Assembly (NCBI GenBank): GCA_016630905.1
Contig: WBMQ01000002.1
Span: forward strand, 2,356,001 to 2,420,000
Origin: Capillidium heterosporum
Lineage: Eukaryota; Entomophthoromycota; Entomophthoromycetes; Entomophthorales; Capillidiaceae
Direction: 5' to 3'
Length of the DNA stretch: 64,000 nucleotides
This document shows, piece by piece, positions 12,254 through 24,108 of this stretch. The position numbers and the translations under genes are program-made. Each line of letters starts with the position of its first letter. Within the stretch, counting starts at the first letter, position 1. The notes under the pieces were generated by a model. The model searched no databases. It saw only the letters and a program-made list of their open reading frames with translations, and had not been told where the DNA came from.

Positions 12254-13747
12254 CTACCACTCGCCATCATCCCTTATGCCAGTGAAAGCTGATACCATCG
12301 AAGTGAAAGTGTTGGCGGAAGTATGCAAAGAAAACCCTCTATAGAATGCCTTGATTCCGAACTTCTGATAGCTCAACTTGGCAGCTGGTGTGCCAAACCC
12401 ACTGGCTCCAACCTTGACCCCAGTAGGATCGACAGCCTCGACGGCAACTCTATAGGCACAGTCCCAAGCTCCCGAGTAGGGTAATCCACGAATAGGTACC
12501 ACCGAAGTGAACTTGGAACGTCCGTCAACACCAGCCGTCTTGGGAGCCGAATCCAACTGCAGACGCTTACGTACCGTATCCAACGGCAAGGTGACGGTCA
12601 GCTGCAAGGTAGCTCCCAACAGCTCGAGCAGACTGTAAGTGAGGGGACTAGATCCAGGCGTGACATTGAGGACGCGGTCGATGAGTAATGGGATCGAATG
12701 CTGGATAAGGGGGTTGAGCAAATGGTACAAACCACTGACATAGATATCAGGGCCTGAGTAGAGGGCCGACCAGCCTTCCTCGTAGACTATCGTCATCAGC
12801 CCATGAATGGGTCCATGGTATTTCTTGTGGTTCTTGGCACTAGATTGGACGATCAACCTAAATGTTGTGACATAAGTAAATTACTCTTGCCTGGACGAAT
12901 AGATTACCTAGTACGGATCACTTCCAAAGGGTTGAGTAGCAGACCGACTACCAGGTTGGAGGTTACCAAAGTTAGTAGGTTGGGGATGGGTTGGTCCAGA
13001 TGCTGCAGTGGGATCGTATCGTCGTACAGATCGAAGGCGTCGTTCAAAGTTAGCTCCAAGCTGGGTTGTAAGAAGAACTGGGCCATGTCGTAGATCCAAT
13101 ACGTGAACTGGCCTATTGTTCAAAATTAATGTATAAAATAGAACAAGACTTATTACCTTTCCATAAACTTAATACACCTTCGTCCGGGTGTTCGACCAAG
13201 GCCTTCAACATGGACCAGACCCCTGAAGGTATAGGTTTTAGGTGGTAGGGTTGTAGGCCAAATGGATTGATTTCCTCCTCTGTCAAGTAGCCAAAGGCAT
13301 CGGTCTTCAACTTGGTTTCTGACTGTAAGCTCGGGTTGTTTTCGCCACCTTCATTGTAAAATTTGTTGTAGTCTTCGTCGTCACTATCCTAATTTTTTCA
13401 CTGTTAGCTTAAATATCTCTGAAATATATATCTACTTCGCTTGAGCTCTTATCTTCCTCTGTTGGCGATGGTATCAAATTCTCATCAGTAAGTTGGAGAT
13501 GCTGTACTTGCAACAACGTTTGGGCAACTTCAAAGGGGGAAGCTAAAGCGGTAGTCAAAAACTTCATGAGGGCGTAGCTCAACAAATGTTTGGTTCGAGC
13601 GTTGGAGTTTATGGGATCCAACTCCAAGTTGTCCAAGCTCGATTTGGGCAGGAGGTAGGGATTGAGCATGGAGCTGTTAATACCGTCCAGCTCTGCGTAG
13701 GGTCGATAGGGGTTGCTCAAGTTGGGATTTTGCGATACGTTGTCCAT
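12254..13747 (-). CDS. UGO1: Mitochondrial outer-membrane fusion carrier Ugo1-like
   Basis: Four exons on the minus strand, 13747-13436, 13388-13157, 13112-12908 and 12857-12254, give 450 residues. Three carrier-type signatures are visible: SPFEVAQTLLQVQ (exon 1), NPLEVIRTRLIVQ (across the exon 3/4 junction) and LPLDTVRKRLQLD (exon 4). They are degenerate versions of the PxD/ExxK/R motif of mitochondrial carriers. A long acidic insert follows the first repeat, and an LWKG/SALYSGP-type segment follows a later one. This divergent carrier layout matches Ugo1 (animal counterpart SLC25A46), which links the outer-membrane GTPase Fzo1 with the inner-membrane GTPase Mgm1 in mitochondrial fusion rather than transporting a solute. 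All three introns are short and leave a single frame. An ordinary SLC25 carrier is less likely because the motifs are so degenerate. Confidence 0.8.
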
Positions 13748-14019
13748 TGTCGAGTTTGGTGTTACGTTGATAAACTTTTTTCTGTCAGGCTTTGGAGCTT
13801 TATGCTGAGGCAGTGATGTAGATAAGGTCTCCTATTGGCTAATTTTTCTAAGCATTAGCTCAAGTAAACTTTTGATGGAATTTGTAGGCGTTTACTGGAT
13901 TGCTTTGTTCCCAAAATAAGAGTTAGGAATTTCAACTTGGATAGACGGATAGCTTTCAGCTAAAGTAGAATATAATTGAATCAAAAATCCAACTAGATAT
14001 ATATTGAAGAACAGAAGAG
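13748..14019. promoter_or_regulatory. Shared divergent promoter of Ugo1-like and GPN1 genes
   Basis: The Ugo1-like gene starts leftward at 13747 and the GPN1 gene starts rightward at 14020, leaving 272 bases that must contain both promoters. No specific factor site was recognised. Confidence 0.4.
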
Positions 14020-15324
14020 ATGTCAACTGAAGTAAAGAAATCAACTGTAATTTTATGTATTGGTATGGCTGGTTCCGGCAAAACCACTTTCATGCAGGTA
14101 ATTCCATTTCTAAAAAATATTTTCAAATAATATTTTGAATGTAGAGGATAAACACCTACCTTCATAGTCAGAAGAATGCTCCCTACGCCATCAACTTGGA
14201 TCCAGCCGTTAATAATCTAAGCTATTCCCCTAATATTGATATTCGAGATACTATAGACTACAAGGAGGTTATGGACCAGTAGATTATTTTCCAATTAGAA
14301 AACATCCTAACCTCGGCTTATTGTTTTAAAGCTACAATTTAGGTCCAAATGGTGCCATCTTGACCAGTTTAAATCTGTTTACCACCAAGTTTGATCAGGT
14401 GTTGGACCTTATTGACAAGAAGGGAGACAACTTAGAGTACTTTATTAGTAACAATACTACTAACCGATTTTTGTAGGTACATCTTGGTAGATACACCGGG
14501 CCAAATTGAAATCTTCACCTGGTCGGCCAGCGGGGCCATCGTAACTGAAGCTTTAGCAGTAACTCACCCCACCGTCATAGCCTATATCATCGATACCCCA
14601 AGGACTACACGACCTGCTACCTTCATGTCCAATATGTTATACGCTTGCTCGTAACTTTTTTCATCCTTGTCCTTTTAAATTTATGTGCTTTAATAGCATC
14701 CTCTACAAGACTAAGCTACCTTTCATCATCGTCTTCAACAAGACCGATTTACAGGACCACGAGTTCGCCAAGGAGTGGATGCAGGATTTTGAAACCTTCC
14801 AGGAGGCGTTGACCAAAGATACAACCTACATGTCCAGCTTTATGCACTCTATGTGCTTGGTGTTGGATGAGTTTTACTGCCACTTAAGGGTACTTTTCAA
14901 GTTTTAACTTAACATTTTAATTTCAAGCTATTTAGGCGGTTGGAGTTTCTTCAGCTACCGGTGACGGCATGGAAGATTTCTTCAAAGCAGTCGATGAAGC
15001 CAAAGAAGAATACTACAAGTACCATATTTTTTCTAAATCGAACTCTTTAAATGAATTTCTAATTGAAATTTTTAGGGAGTACCAACCGGAATTGGTACGT
15101 AAAGTTGCTGAAAAGGTAGACTTATATTTATTTTTCATAATTACTTATACAATTGTTTGTATTTTAATTAAATATAGACAGAAAATGAATCTTTACGGAG
15201 GGAAGAGGAACTTACCAAGTTGGTTTCCGATTTAACATTAGATGGTTTAGGAAGTGAGCTTAAACCTAGATTTGATCCCAATCACCCCGATAATGGAACG
15301 CATATCCCTTACGCTGATGAGTAG
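14020..15324 (+). CDS. NPA3: GPN-loop GTPase 1 (RNA polymerase II assembly)
   Basis: Eight exons: 14020-14097, 14145-14278, 14332-14436, 14477-14650, 14697-14889, 14936-15018, 15076-15115 and 15178-15324. They sum to 317 residues in one frame. Diagnostic motifs are the P-loop [13 protein letters not shown] (split by intron 1), the GPN loop [13 protein letters not shown], the G3 motif [15 protein letters not shown], and the G4 motif FNKTD. The sequence ends in an acidic helix and a tail with [13 protein letters not shown]1/Npa3 is an essential GTPase that helps assemble RNA polymerase II and bring it into the nucleus. The product is somewhat shorter than yeast Npa3 because the acidic tail is reduced. 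Introns of 37 to 60 nt, often with CTAAC-like branch points, are typical for this window. Confidence 0.95.
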
Positions 15325-15571
15325 GGCTAGAGGCAGATTTCAGTTGGATTTTGTTGAAGTTGGATAGAGGATTAAGAACTTTGCAGCTTATAAATTTTAA
15401 ATAACTTGTTGGACTCATTTAGGAATTACAGCTATTTTCAAGCAGTTTTATATAGTTTTGGATTAAATACGGCGTTAGTATATTGCTAACATTGATGAAT
15501 ACAAAGCTAACTATTGTTTTTACTTGATATACTCAGATTAATTACCAATGCTATACAGTTTAACTATGGTT

Positions 15572-17542
15572 TTAGATAGGGCGTAATATCAATTTGTAAG
15601 GGTTGGGGAGCTCAAAGTTGGGTAAGACTTGCATCAGGATCTTATAGGCGCACTTAACATTCAAAGTAGCCCTATTAGAGAAGACGATCGATTCCAGCCC
15701 ATCTATGATAGCCTGTGCCTTCTTCAAACAACTTTGGTAAAGTGAACTATCTACTTTTCCTTGGATAATGCAGTTGAGGTAGGTGTAGATGGCTGGTAAC
15801 ACGTCGACGAAGTTGATGGGTTGGATTGTGGATGGCTTATCGACTTTCAGATATTTGAATGGAAAGGGGACAAAAAATTCGTACAGCTTGTCAGCTGCAC
15901 TTAGAGCTGATACCCACCAGCTTGGATTTGCAAACGGTTGAGGCTGAGGGTCAATAAGAGCTAGTGGATAGTACAAGGCTATCTTGTGGACAAGGAGTTG
16001 GTTGTATACTAAAGCGACTAGGAAGGGATATCTGAAGTTGTAGGATCGGCCTAGCAGTTGGTTGCATATGTAGAACTTGGGGACGACTGTTGAAGCTTTA
16101 TATTGATTTGGGGTGGCATCAATGGCGCGATCAAGCTCCTTCTCCATCTTTTTAAACTCTTGAGTAGATAGGTTGGGATAAGAGCTTTGATTGTGATTGG
16201 ATATGGCATAATCTTCATCGCAAAGGTTCATTACCATCTGACATTGGATCCTAATTAGATTCCAACTTCGTTGCAGGTAGTTCTTTGTCTCAGCTTGGGT
16301 TACATTGTCCATATTTTGGAGTTGAACCTTGGGTACTGAGTTAAAATTGATGGATTCGCTTTGTTCAAGCTCATTCTCAACCATAAACTTTAAGCAGCGG
16401 ATGGAAGTTGGGGAGAAGAAGGCCGAGGAGGTGAGATATTGGAAATTTCTCTTCGATTTGGTCGAGATGGAGCCGGGTCCATGTCTCTTTGCAAATATTA
16501 GGCTGTGAAAGAAGGTCAGCACCTGCCCCATGCGCGACTTCCACAGTTGAGTACTATGGATATCTAAGAAGACAGATCCATCTGCGTTTTCACAGTTTAT
16601 ATCCAGCATATTGGCCATTCTCCAAGCTTGGCTAAGGTAGATCTCCATCTTTGTCAGGTTGGACTTCCAGTCCTCTTCGAGGAAAAGTAGCATGAGAGCT
16701 ACTATGCTCTCTCGGCTAGGGTTGCTATAGCAGTGGGGAAGCGAAGTCTCAATTGGCAAGGTTACACATAGATGTCGGTAGAGGGCACCATCCCTGGATA
16801 ACGCAAAATGCTTGAAAAAAGTGTCAAAGAGTATGTTCTTGAGCAGTGATGGTTCGGGCGCCTTCAATGTCATAATTAAAAATCTACGATCAAGCCAAAA
16901 GCCATCGGGGTCGAGGTTGGTGCAGTAGAGCTCAATTCCTTCTTCCAAAATATCGGATAAATGAAAACCATGTACTTTTATCGGTCCCATGTACTTGCTT
17001 GCGATGATGATAGCTTCTTCCGAATAGCGTCTAGCTGGACTACTAGCGGAATGTTTTTGAACTAACCTATCTAAAAGGTACTCCCACCGATCGACTTCCG
17101 AACTTACACTTAGGATGAAATTCAAAAAATGCTCCTTCTCTCGTTCCTTGGCCTTACCCCGCTTCTTGTTCATCTTTATGACCATAACCTTTAACTTTTC
17201 GAACTGGATCTTGGCCCATTTGAAGTATTTTATGAACTCCATCCGCACCGGGCTCAGCTGCATTCTCCTGACGCCTTTGAAACTACTTAGATCGGATTCG
17301 ATAAAGCTCAAGTAGTCTTCCAGACATACTAGCTTCTCCATAAGTAGGCTTTCCAGTCTTTTGATGCGTATTATAGCTTTGTCTTTGTAGGCGGTTGGTA
17401 GGTTGGGGCGGATCAGTTCTAGGGAGGTTTTACTGCTTTTGCGTTTGCTTATCAAAGGTGGTGGTAGGTGAAGTTCTGTGGTGCACATGATTTTCGAATT
17501 ATAATCCACTTCAAGGTTAGTTTTACTCGTATTTATAGTCAC
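15572..17542 (-). CDS. Zn-cluster-less transcription-factor-like protein, copy 1
   Basis: An intronless frame of 656 residues. Residues about 60-85 form a leucine-rich coiled coil (IKRLESLLMEKLVCLEDYL) of the kind that follows the zinc cluster in Zn2Cys6 regulators. The central part has the family signature CYSNPSRESIVALMLLFLEE followed by YLSQAWRMANML, which resembles the AxRMAxxLGL helix of the fungal transcription-factor middle homology region. A conserved C-terminal block has LPAIYTYLNC and ends PNFELPNPY. No CxxC zinc-cluster pattern occurs in the protein or in the roughly 200 bases upstream, so DNA binding by the usual route is not supported. Six related loci lie in this window. Function is unknown: it may be a DNA-binding-deficient regulator or dimerisation partner. 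Confidence 0.75.
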   Translation of the reverse strand: MTINTSKTNLEVDYNSKIMCTTELHLPPPLISKRKSSKTSLELIRPNLPTAYKDKAIIRIKRLESLLMEKLVCLEDYLSFIESDLSSFKGVRRMQLSPVRMEFIKYFKWAKIQFEKLKVMVIKMNKKRGKAKEREKEHFLNFILSVSSEVDRWEYLLDRLVQKHSASSPARRYSEEAIIIASKYMGPIKVHGFHLSDILEEGIELYCTNLDPDGFWLDRRFLIMTLKAPEPSLLKNILFDTFFKHFALSRDGALYRHLCVTLPIETSLPHCYSNPSRESIVALMLLFLEEDWKSNLTKMEIYLSQAWRMANMLDINCENADGSVFLDIHSTQLWKSRMGQVLTFFHSLIFAKRHGPGSISTKSKRNFQYLTSSAFFSPTSIRCLKFMVENELEQSESINFNSVPKVQLQNMDNVTQAETKNYLQRSWNLIRIQCQMVMNLCDEDYAISNHNQSSYPNLSTQEFKKMEKELDRAIDATPNQYKASTVVPKFYICNQLLGRSYNFRYPFLVALVYNQLLVHKIALYYPLALIDPQPQPFANPSWWVSALSAADKLYEFFVPFPFKYLKVDKPSTIQPINFVDVLPAIYTYLNCIIQGKVDSSLYQSCLKKAQAIIDGLESIVFSNRATLNVKCAYKILMQVLPNFELPNPYKLILRPI

Positions 17543-19254
17543 TTCAATCCACGGTATCTAGCTTTAAAACGATTATTACGTATACAGAACACTGGGGATG
17601 TTTAGGCATGTTGTCGGTATTGTAGCTCAACAGATTCAAAAAGACACCTTTTTCGCTATTAGAAAAGCAACAGCTATTCATCTACAGTAGTGAGTATCTA
17701 GGCCTAATAGCATAAGAAAGGTTTGGATTGCCTCCAACGTCATCAGCTCCTAAATACCGCGATGCCAAAGTTATACTGCCGATTTATGGCCAATATTTAG
17801 TAATTATAAATTTAAAGTCAATACAAAAGTTCTACAGCATTCTTTTATCTTCTATAAGGCAGAATTTATGCTAAATTTGATAAACTACCTATATGAATTT
17901 GGTGAGAATATGAGCGGAGATTGCCTACCTATTTGGTAATTTCAACATTTAATCCACTAATTAACCTCCAAATTTCTCACGGTACCTCTAGCGCACGTAT
18001 GCCTTGATTTGGTAAGAAAGCGTCCATATTGGCTTTGAACCATCTAATGGAACAGATGTGGCGAATAACTGCCTAAACTTAACAAGAAAGCGTCTTTATT
18101 AGTCTCAATGTACTGATTGAGATGTCTTTGGCAAAGTTGTGCTTGAAATTGTAGAATTCTTGAACGTACGAAGCTCCCAGTGGAGTCTTGTAATATAAAT
18201 CAGGAATTAAATTAAGACGGATTATATATAAAAATGGAAATCTGAAAAGTCATTCATTAATACATTTCAAAAATGGATTGGGATGCCAAGCTTGATGACA
18301 TCGTTGGATACTAATAACAATACTGAAGTATACATACTTAAAGACAGCATCTACTATTTTAAAGATTCTAATAAATTATAGTGATTGTATCAGGAACATT
18401 AGTAAGCCACTGTAAAAATTCAGTATATTGAATTTATATTCGAAAACTTTCGCCCAACTTTCATACTCATAAAGTATCGTTGAGTATTAGTTATACTTGG
18501 GTTCAACTTTAGCGAATTCTTGAAACAAACGTAATTAGCCTTTTATATGATTTTGAACTGCTATCAAAGTAGATGTGCTAAATAAGGATATGATAGCAGT
18601 GTAAGTTAATTTGATGATTGGAGTTTAATCAGCTAAATTCTATAATAATATGCCCTACACTAAAAGTATTTCGCTAGTATGTACTTACTATTCAAGCTGC
18701 TTAACATTAAGCCACCTTTAAATCAATACCGCCAAGCTTGGTATTTGGACTCTACTATACTAAAAGCATTGTAGAATTATCGGAGATATCTGGAATATAT
18801 TGGTACCATTCTCGTCGACCCACTGTAACTTCGCATTGCAACCAACAAAGCGACGATATACCTATGAAAACTTTGGATTTATCATTGGTGATTTCAAAGT
18901 AAAGTTGTATGAAATTTGATTTTAAGCAAATAGCTTCTCAAGCCAAAACTTTTACTACAAAAAGAATTCTTGATTTCCTTTAAATTTACTAAATTTCCTA
19001 TACAAATTTCAATTGAAAAATAGCAGTACAGGTGCTTTGGAAAAGCTCAGCTTAAAGCTGTAAAATATAGTTTTGTTAGTATGTATGCAGATAGAAGTTG
19101 ATACTACAGAGTGAATTAAATTCCTTCAAAATTTACTTTTCTTAGGTAGTTTTATGAAGGTTTTGTAAACGAAATATATATCAGATGCTGAAGAATCAAT
19201 GCTCATCAAAAGTACAAAGCTATAGTATTGTGTCGAGTTTTATTTACTAGCAAG
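17543..19254. other. Intergenic DNA with possible small coding relic
   Basis: About 1.7 kb between two members of the transcription-factor-like family. On the minus strand near 18200-18110 there is a coding-looking stretch (PDLYYKTPLGASYVQEFYN and onward, about 40 codons) that then breaks. The motif AAGAAAGCGTC occurs twice, near 18023 and 18083. I cannot assign the relic to a family. The rest is AT-rich and featureless. Confidence 0.35.
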
Positions 19255-21189
19255 TCAACCTTCAAAACTGGCCACATCGTTTCTGCCAAGCACTATTACC
19301 CTAAAAGGATCAGGGAGGACAAAGTTTGGTAGAGTTTTTATCAATTTCTCATAAGCGAGCTTAGAGTTCAAAATAGCCCTATCTGAGTCGATGATCGATA
19401 TCAAATCATCTACAAGTCTCTGCGCTCTATCAAAGTATTTTCGGATATGGGAGGTGTCGACCGCCTTGTGAACGACACAGTTGAGGTAGGTGTAGATGGC
19501 CGGCATCATATCGAGGAAGTTTACGAGCTGGACGGTAGATGGACTATCTGCCTCTAGGTACATTTTTATGAAGTTGACAAAAAATTCGTAGAGTAGATCG
19601 GCCGCACTTAAAGCTTGTGTCCATGCGTATTGATCGGCGAGCTGCTGTGGTGCGGGGTCGATGAGTGCCAACGGATAGTGTAGGTAGATCTTACTGTTGA
19701 GGAGTCCGTGGTATGTAAAAGTGACCATGAAGGGCTGTTCGAGGTCGAAGGATCCTTGGATCATGTGGTTGCATATAAAATACTCAGGGACGATAGTAGG
19801 AGCTCTAAACTGCTTTGGAGTGGCGTTAATGGCATCGTCGATCCCTTTAGCTAAAGTTTTAAATTGGTTGACTGGTAGATTGAGATGGACTTTTTGGATC
19901 GAGTTGTCAGTTTTGGAGTGCTCAACCTGGACGTTAGTTAGAATTTGACGTTGCGCTGTACTGCGGTTCAAACTGTTACGTAGATATTTGCGAGCTTCGC
20001 ATCGAATTTTTTCATCCTCCTTTGGCATATCTATTAAAGGTATAGCTTCTCGTGAACTATATTTTGTTTGGCTTACTTCGTTGGCAGCAGTATCTTTAAG
20101 ACTACGAATTGAGGTTGGTGAGCAGAATGTGGAGGTGGTAAAGTGATCAAAAGTCATGTCGGATTTGGTGGGGGCCAATAATGGTTCTGAAGTCGACGCA
20201 AATACGTTGTTATAGGCAAATACTAGGATCTGCCATAGTTGCGATTTCCACGACTCATTGCCTTTCGAAGCAACGAATTTGACAGCAATTTGATCGTTTG
20301 GGTTCAGCTTGAGAATATCAGCCATCCTAAATGCTTGGCTGAGATACACCTTCATCTTGACATTGTTTCCTTTCCAGCTTTCTTCTAGGCAGAGGAACAT
20401 CAAGGCTATTATATTCTCTCTACTGGGGTTACCGTAACAGAGAGGCAGCAGCATTTTGATCGATACCGTTTCATTTAAATATTGGTAGTGAGCACCGCGC
20501 TTAGATATGGCGTAATGTTTGATGAAAGTGTCGAAGAGAAGGTGTTTGAGCAATGACTTTTCCGGGCTGTGAATCACTTTGGTTAAAAAGGTACGGTTGA
20601 ACCAAAACTTGTCGGGGTCAAGTTTAGTGCAGTAGAGTTCGATGCCTTCTGTCAGTATATCAGATATTCTAAATCCATAGACTTCGATCGGTCCCATAAA
20701 CTTACTTAGATCTACATTCCCATACCATGTATAAGGTTGTCTTCTATTTCTGATTGAATGTAGTTGAAACACTTTGTTTAAACAGTACGTCTGTTGACTG
20801 ACCTTCAAATCCATATTCTGCAAGCATTTTAGAAGTAAGATTTCCCCTTCCCTCCTCTTTTTACCTCCACTTTTCATACACTGTACTGTCGTCTGAAAGC
20901 TTTGTGATTTCACCTTGACCCATTTTAGGTATCTTAGAAAAGTTGCTCGCATTTGATCTAAATGAATTCTTTGTCCATCATCAATCATGTCTAAATTAAG
21001 CTCGATATATTTGAGATAGTCTTTTAGATAAGATAGTTTTTCTTCCAGTAGCGTCTCCAAGACTTGGATGCGTCTTTCGGCCACTTCTTTAAACGATCTT
21101 GGCTTCTTGAAAGGCCTGGGTTGCAAAGGCTGATTGGTATTTTCGCATTCGCTACTTTGATTCGAGGAAATAATCGATGTATAAGACAT
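19255..21189 (-). CDS. Zn-cluster-less transcription-factor-like protein, copy 2
   Basis: An intronless frame of 644 residues, the same family as the 15.6 kb gene. A basic, proline-containing lead (RPFKKPRSFKEVAERR) runs into a coiled coil (IQVLETLLEEKLSYLKDYL, residues about 42-60). The central signature is CYGNPSRENIIALMFLCLEE followed by YLSQAFRMADILKLN, and the conserved C-terminal block contains MPAIYTYLNC and PNFVLPDPF. The N-terminal 40 residues, where a zinc cluster would lie, are Ser/Asn/Pro-rich with a single cysteine. It is closer in sequence to the decayed copies at 22 and 50 kb than to copy 1. A TATA-like TATATAAAA lies on the minus strand about 70 bases upstream. Likely a tandem duplicate; role unknown. 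Confidence 0.75.
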   Translation of the reverse strand: MSYTSIISSNQSSECENTNQPLQPRPFKKPRSFKEVAERRIQVLETLLEEKLSYLKDYLKYIELNLDMIDDGQRIHLDQMRATFLRYLKWVKVKSQSFQTTVQCMKSGGKKRREGEILLLKCLQNMDLKVSQQTYCLNKVFQLHSIRNRRQPYTWYGNVDLSKFMGPIEVYGFRISDILTEGIELYCTKLDPDKFWFNRTFLTKVIHSPEKSLLKHLLFDTFIKHYAISKRGAHYQYLNETVSIKMLLPLCYGNPSRENIIALMFLCLEESWKGNNVKMKVYLSQAFRMADILKLNPNDQIAVKFVASKGNESWKSQLWQILVFAYNNVFASTSEPLLAPTKSDMTFDHFTTSTFCSPTSIRSLKDTAANEVSQTKYSSREAIPLIDMPKEDEKIRCEARKYLRNSLNRSTAQRQILTNVQVEHSKTDNSIQKVHLNLPVNQFKTLAKGIDDAINATPKQFRAPTIVPEYFICNHMIQGSFDLEQPFMVTFTYHGLLNSKIYLHYPLALIDPAPQQLADQYAWTQALSAADLLYEFFVNFIKMYLEADSPSTVQLVNFLDMMPAIYTYLNCVVHKAVDTSHIRKYFDRAQRLVDDLISIIDSDRAILNSKLAYEKLIKTLPNFVLPDPFRVIVLGRNDVASFEG

Positions 21190-21945
21190 GGATTTCGATT
21201 TTCGTGAATTTTGTGTTTAGCTTGAAATCTACAGTACTAGTCCAAAAATTTTATATACTGAGTTGGATCAAGATTAAGATGCCTTTTATTTATTGCCTCC
21301 AGTCTGAAATTTCATTCGGAATTTTACATATAGAACTGATTTACCTGTCTATCGTTCCTAGAATAATAGGTCATTTATTAGTTCCTGAATTATTTATGCT
21401 TGATAGAGAACCTGGTATCATAGATTTCAAGCCATTTGGAGATAAAGCCTCCTTTCCTACTATATAAACTCAAAGTACGTAGATCTTTGACCATGCCAGT
21501 GATTCAAATATAAGCTTCCTGCATTGCCTGATAAAAATTGAACATTGGGAAAATCTGAAATGTAGTTCTATCACTAATCATTGAATTAAGGCTACTAATA
21601 GTGATTTTGACTGTCAATCTTGGGTAGTTGGATTATACAAACCCTATCCTGATTTTAGTTTCTATACGCTCACTTTTGCTGCATCTAAATGGAGATATAT
21701 TTCTTTAGAGTACCATAATAAACCTTCATAAGATTCAGTACTCTTAACTGGGTGCATGTTTGCGATTGAAAGCTACTTTGTAGTACTTTGAATTTACCTG
21801 GTGTTACTTTATTTAAAATAATACATTATGGATAAAAGCATTGGTTTCAATTATTGGCTTAATAAATATAGTTAACTTTAACATTCTTAACTCAAAGCCC
21901 AACTAAACCTTTATTATATACTAGAAAGTACAGCCTATATTCATG
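21190..21945. other. Intergenic spacer upstream of copy 2
   Basis: About 750 bases containing the promoter of copy 2 and the 3' flank of the decayed copy at 22-24 kb. A plus-strand frame at 21177-21467 overlaps the start of copy 2, has no recognisable domain and is not called. Confidence 0.4.
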
Positions 21946-23850
21946 TCAGCTATCCACCTTAAATCGCAGTTGTACCTGACATGGTTCGAGGACAAAGTTA
22001 GATAGAGTTTAGACCAGTTTTCATAGGTGCATTACGAGCTCAGGATAGCCCACTCCAAATTAATGACTACTACCAAATCATCCACAAGTTGATGTGTCCT
22101 ATACACGAGGTTTTGGTGGCGGTAGACGATAACCGCTTCCTGAATTACGCAGTTTATATAAGTGTATATAACAGGCAGTATGTTGAGGAAGTTAACGAGC
22201 TAGATGGTAGATTAGTTATCAGCCGATAGATACATGGGAGCAAATTTTACAAATAAGTTGTAGAGCAGGTCAGCTGCACTTAGAGCTTGAGCCCACGTGT
22301 TTATATTCTCAAGTGACTGTGAATTGGGGTTAACAAGTGCCAGCGAGTAATGCAGGTAGATCTTGCCGTTTAGAAGCTCGTGATATGTGAACGGGATCAT
22401 GAACAACTCATTGAGGTCAAAAGTTTATTGGACCATATGATTGCAGAAGTAGTATTCGAGGGCGATAGTGGGGATCATATACCGCTTTAGAGTGGCCGCG
22501 ATGGCGTCGTAGATTTCTTTGGCCAAGGTTTTAAATCAATCAATCGGCAAGTTAAAGTAGACCTTTTGGATCGAGCTGTCACAGCTGTGGCGCTCGACTT
22601 GGACGTTGGTTAGAATTTGGCACTGTATTGTACTACGATTCAAACTGCTACGCAAATACTGACATACTTCGCACAAGGTTCTAATATCTTCCCTATGGAT
22701 AGTTACTTACGGTATGACTTCGAGTAGCTTGCTTTTTGTTTAGCCTACTTCTTTGACCACAGTATCCTTAATGCTACAGATTGAAGTTGGAGCACAAAAA
22801 GTGGAGATGGTAAAATGTTTGAAAGTCATATCGGATTTGATGGAGGCCATTAGTGGTTTTGAAGCTTATGCGAATACGTTATGGAAAACAGTAGGATCTG
22901 CCATAGTCGCAACTTCCATAATTCGCTATTTTCTGAAGCGATGAACTTGGTGTTATTTTGGCCGTTTGAGTTTAATTTGAAGATACCAGCCATTTGAAAT
23001 GCTTGGCTGAGGTACACTTTCATCTTGATGTAACTAACTTTCTAATTTTTTTCTAAGCAGAGGAGTATCAAAGCAACTATAGTTTCCCTGCTAGGATTGT
23101 TGTAACAGTGGGATAGTAATGCTCTGACTGAGACGAATTCATCCAAACATTTATAGCAAGAATTGCATTTGGATATAGTGAAATATTTGAATAAAGTGTC
23201 GAAGAGGAGATACTTGAGTAGCGACATCTCTGGTTTGTATACTATTTTGATTAGGGCGGCATGATCGAGTCAAAACTTGTTGGGTTGAGCTTGTTGCAGT
23301 AGAATTTGATTCCTTATACCAATGTCAGATATTTTAAACCTAGAAAATTCGATTGATTCCATAAACTTGAGTCTACATCTACATTTCTTGTATAATGTTG
23401 CCTTTGCTTTCTAGTCGAATACAGTTGAATCATCTTATTCAAACAGTACGTTTGTTGATTAGCCTCCAAGTCCATATCTTGCAAATACTTTAAAAGTACA
23501 ACTTTTCCTTTATTCCTTATAATCCTATCTCGCTTCATTTTTTGTAGTATAATTCGAAAGTTTTGCTATTTGATCTTGACCTACTTCAAATACCTAATAA
23601 AAACTACCTTTATTTAACCTAAGTCAATTCCTTGTCCACCTTCAAAGCTTTCTAAATTGAGTTCTGCAAACTGGATATATTGCTGTAGGTAGTATATCTT
23701 TTCTTTCAGCGTAGTCTCTAAAGCTTGGATACGTATATTGGCCAACTCCTTGAATGACCTTGATTTTCTGCGACGTATGGTAATCAAAGGTTGATCTTCA
23801 CCTTCAAATCTGTTGCTGTGTGTTGAAACAGTTGGTGTAGAAGTTATATG
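21946..23850 (-). pseudogene. Zn-cluster-less transcription-factor-like gene, decayed full-length copy
   Basis: Nearly the whole family protein can be followed on the minus strand, in broken frames. The coiled-coil region (RSFKELANIRIQALETTLKE) lies near 23790-23720, the LNKMIQLYSTRKQR segment near 23430, CYNNPSRETIVALILLCLEK near 23080, and the IYLHYSLALVNP block near 22340. The C-terminus (NFVLEPCQVQL) lies near 21990. Many stops and indels interrupt it, including one in the segment after the first helix. The equivalent of the start codon is also not an ATG. The copy sits head-to-tail with the intact copies on either side, which points to tandem duplication followed by loss. Confidence 0.75.
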
Positions 23851-24043
23851 TTTTCGCTCCAGCGTATTTCATATCCAGTTGAAGTACTAATTTTCATATT
23901 TCTTGAAGTTCAAAACATGTAAATTTTGGTAAGCCAGTGTTTCAAACATTGATATTTCTATATTTTTATTGAAATAAAGCTCAGCAAATTCTCAAATGTG
24001 TAGCTTTGATCAGAAATGAATGTTAAATGTTAAATGTTAATTC

Positions 24044-24108
24044 TATTCTGAAAAACTAAACACTATTTAAATTTATAAAAATTTAACTAGTTTTTTAGAA
24101 TACTTTTA
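24044..24108. repeat. Imperfect palindrome (hairpin)
   Basis: Arms TTCTGAAAAACTA and TAGTTTTTTAGAA flank an AT-rich centre that is itself partly self-complementary. The arms resemble those of the longer palindrome at 27.2 kb. Function unknown. It lies between two decayed copies of the transcription-factor-like family. Confidence 0.45.

Noticed and set aside
22753-22944. Plus-strand frame in the 22-24 kb region
   Set aside because: Antisense shadow of the decayed family member on the minus strand.
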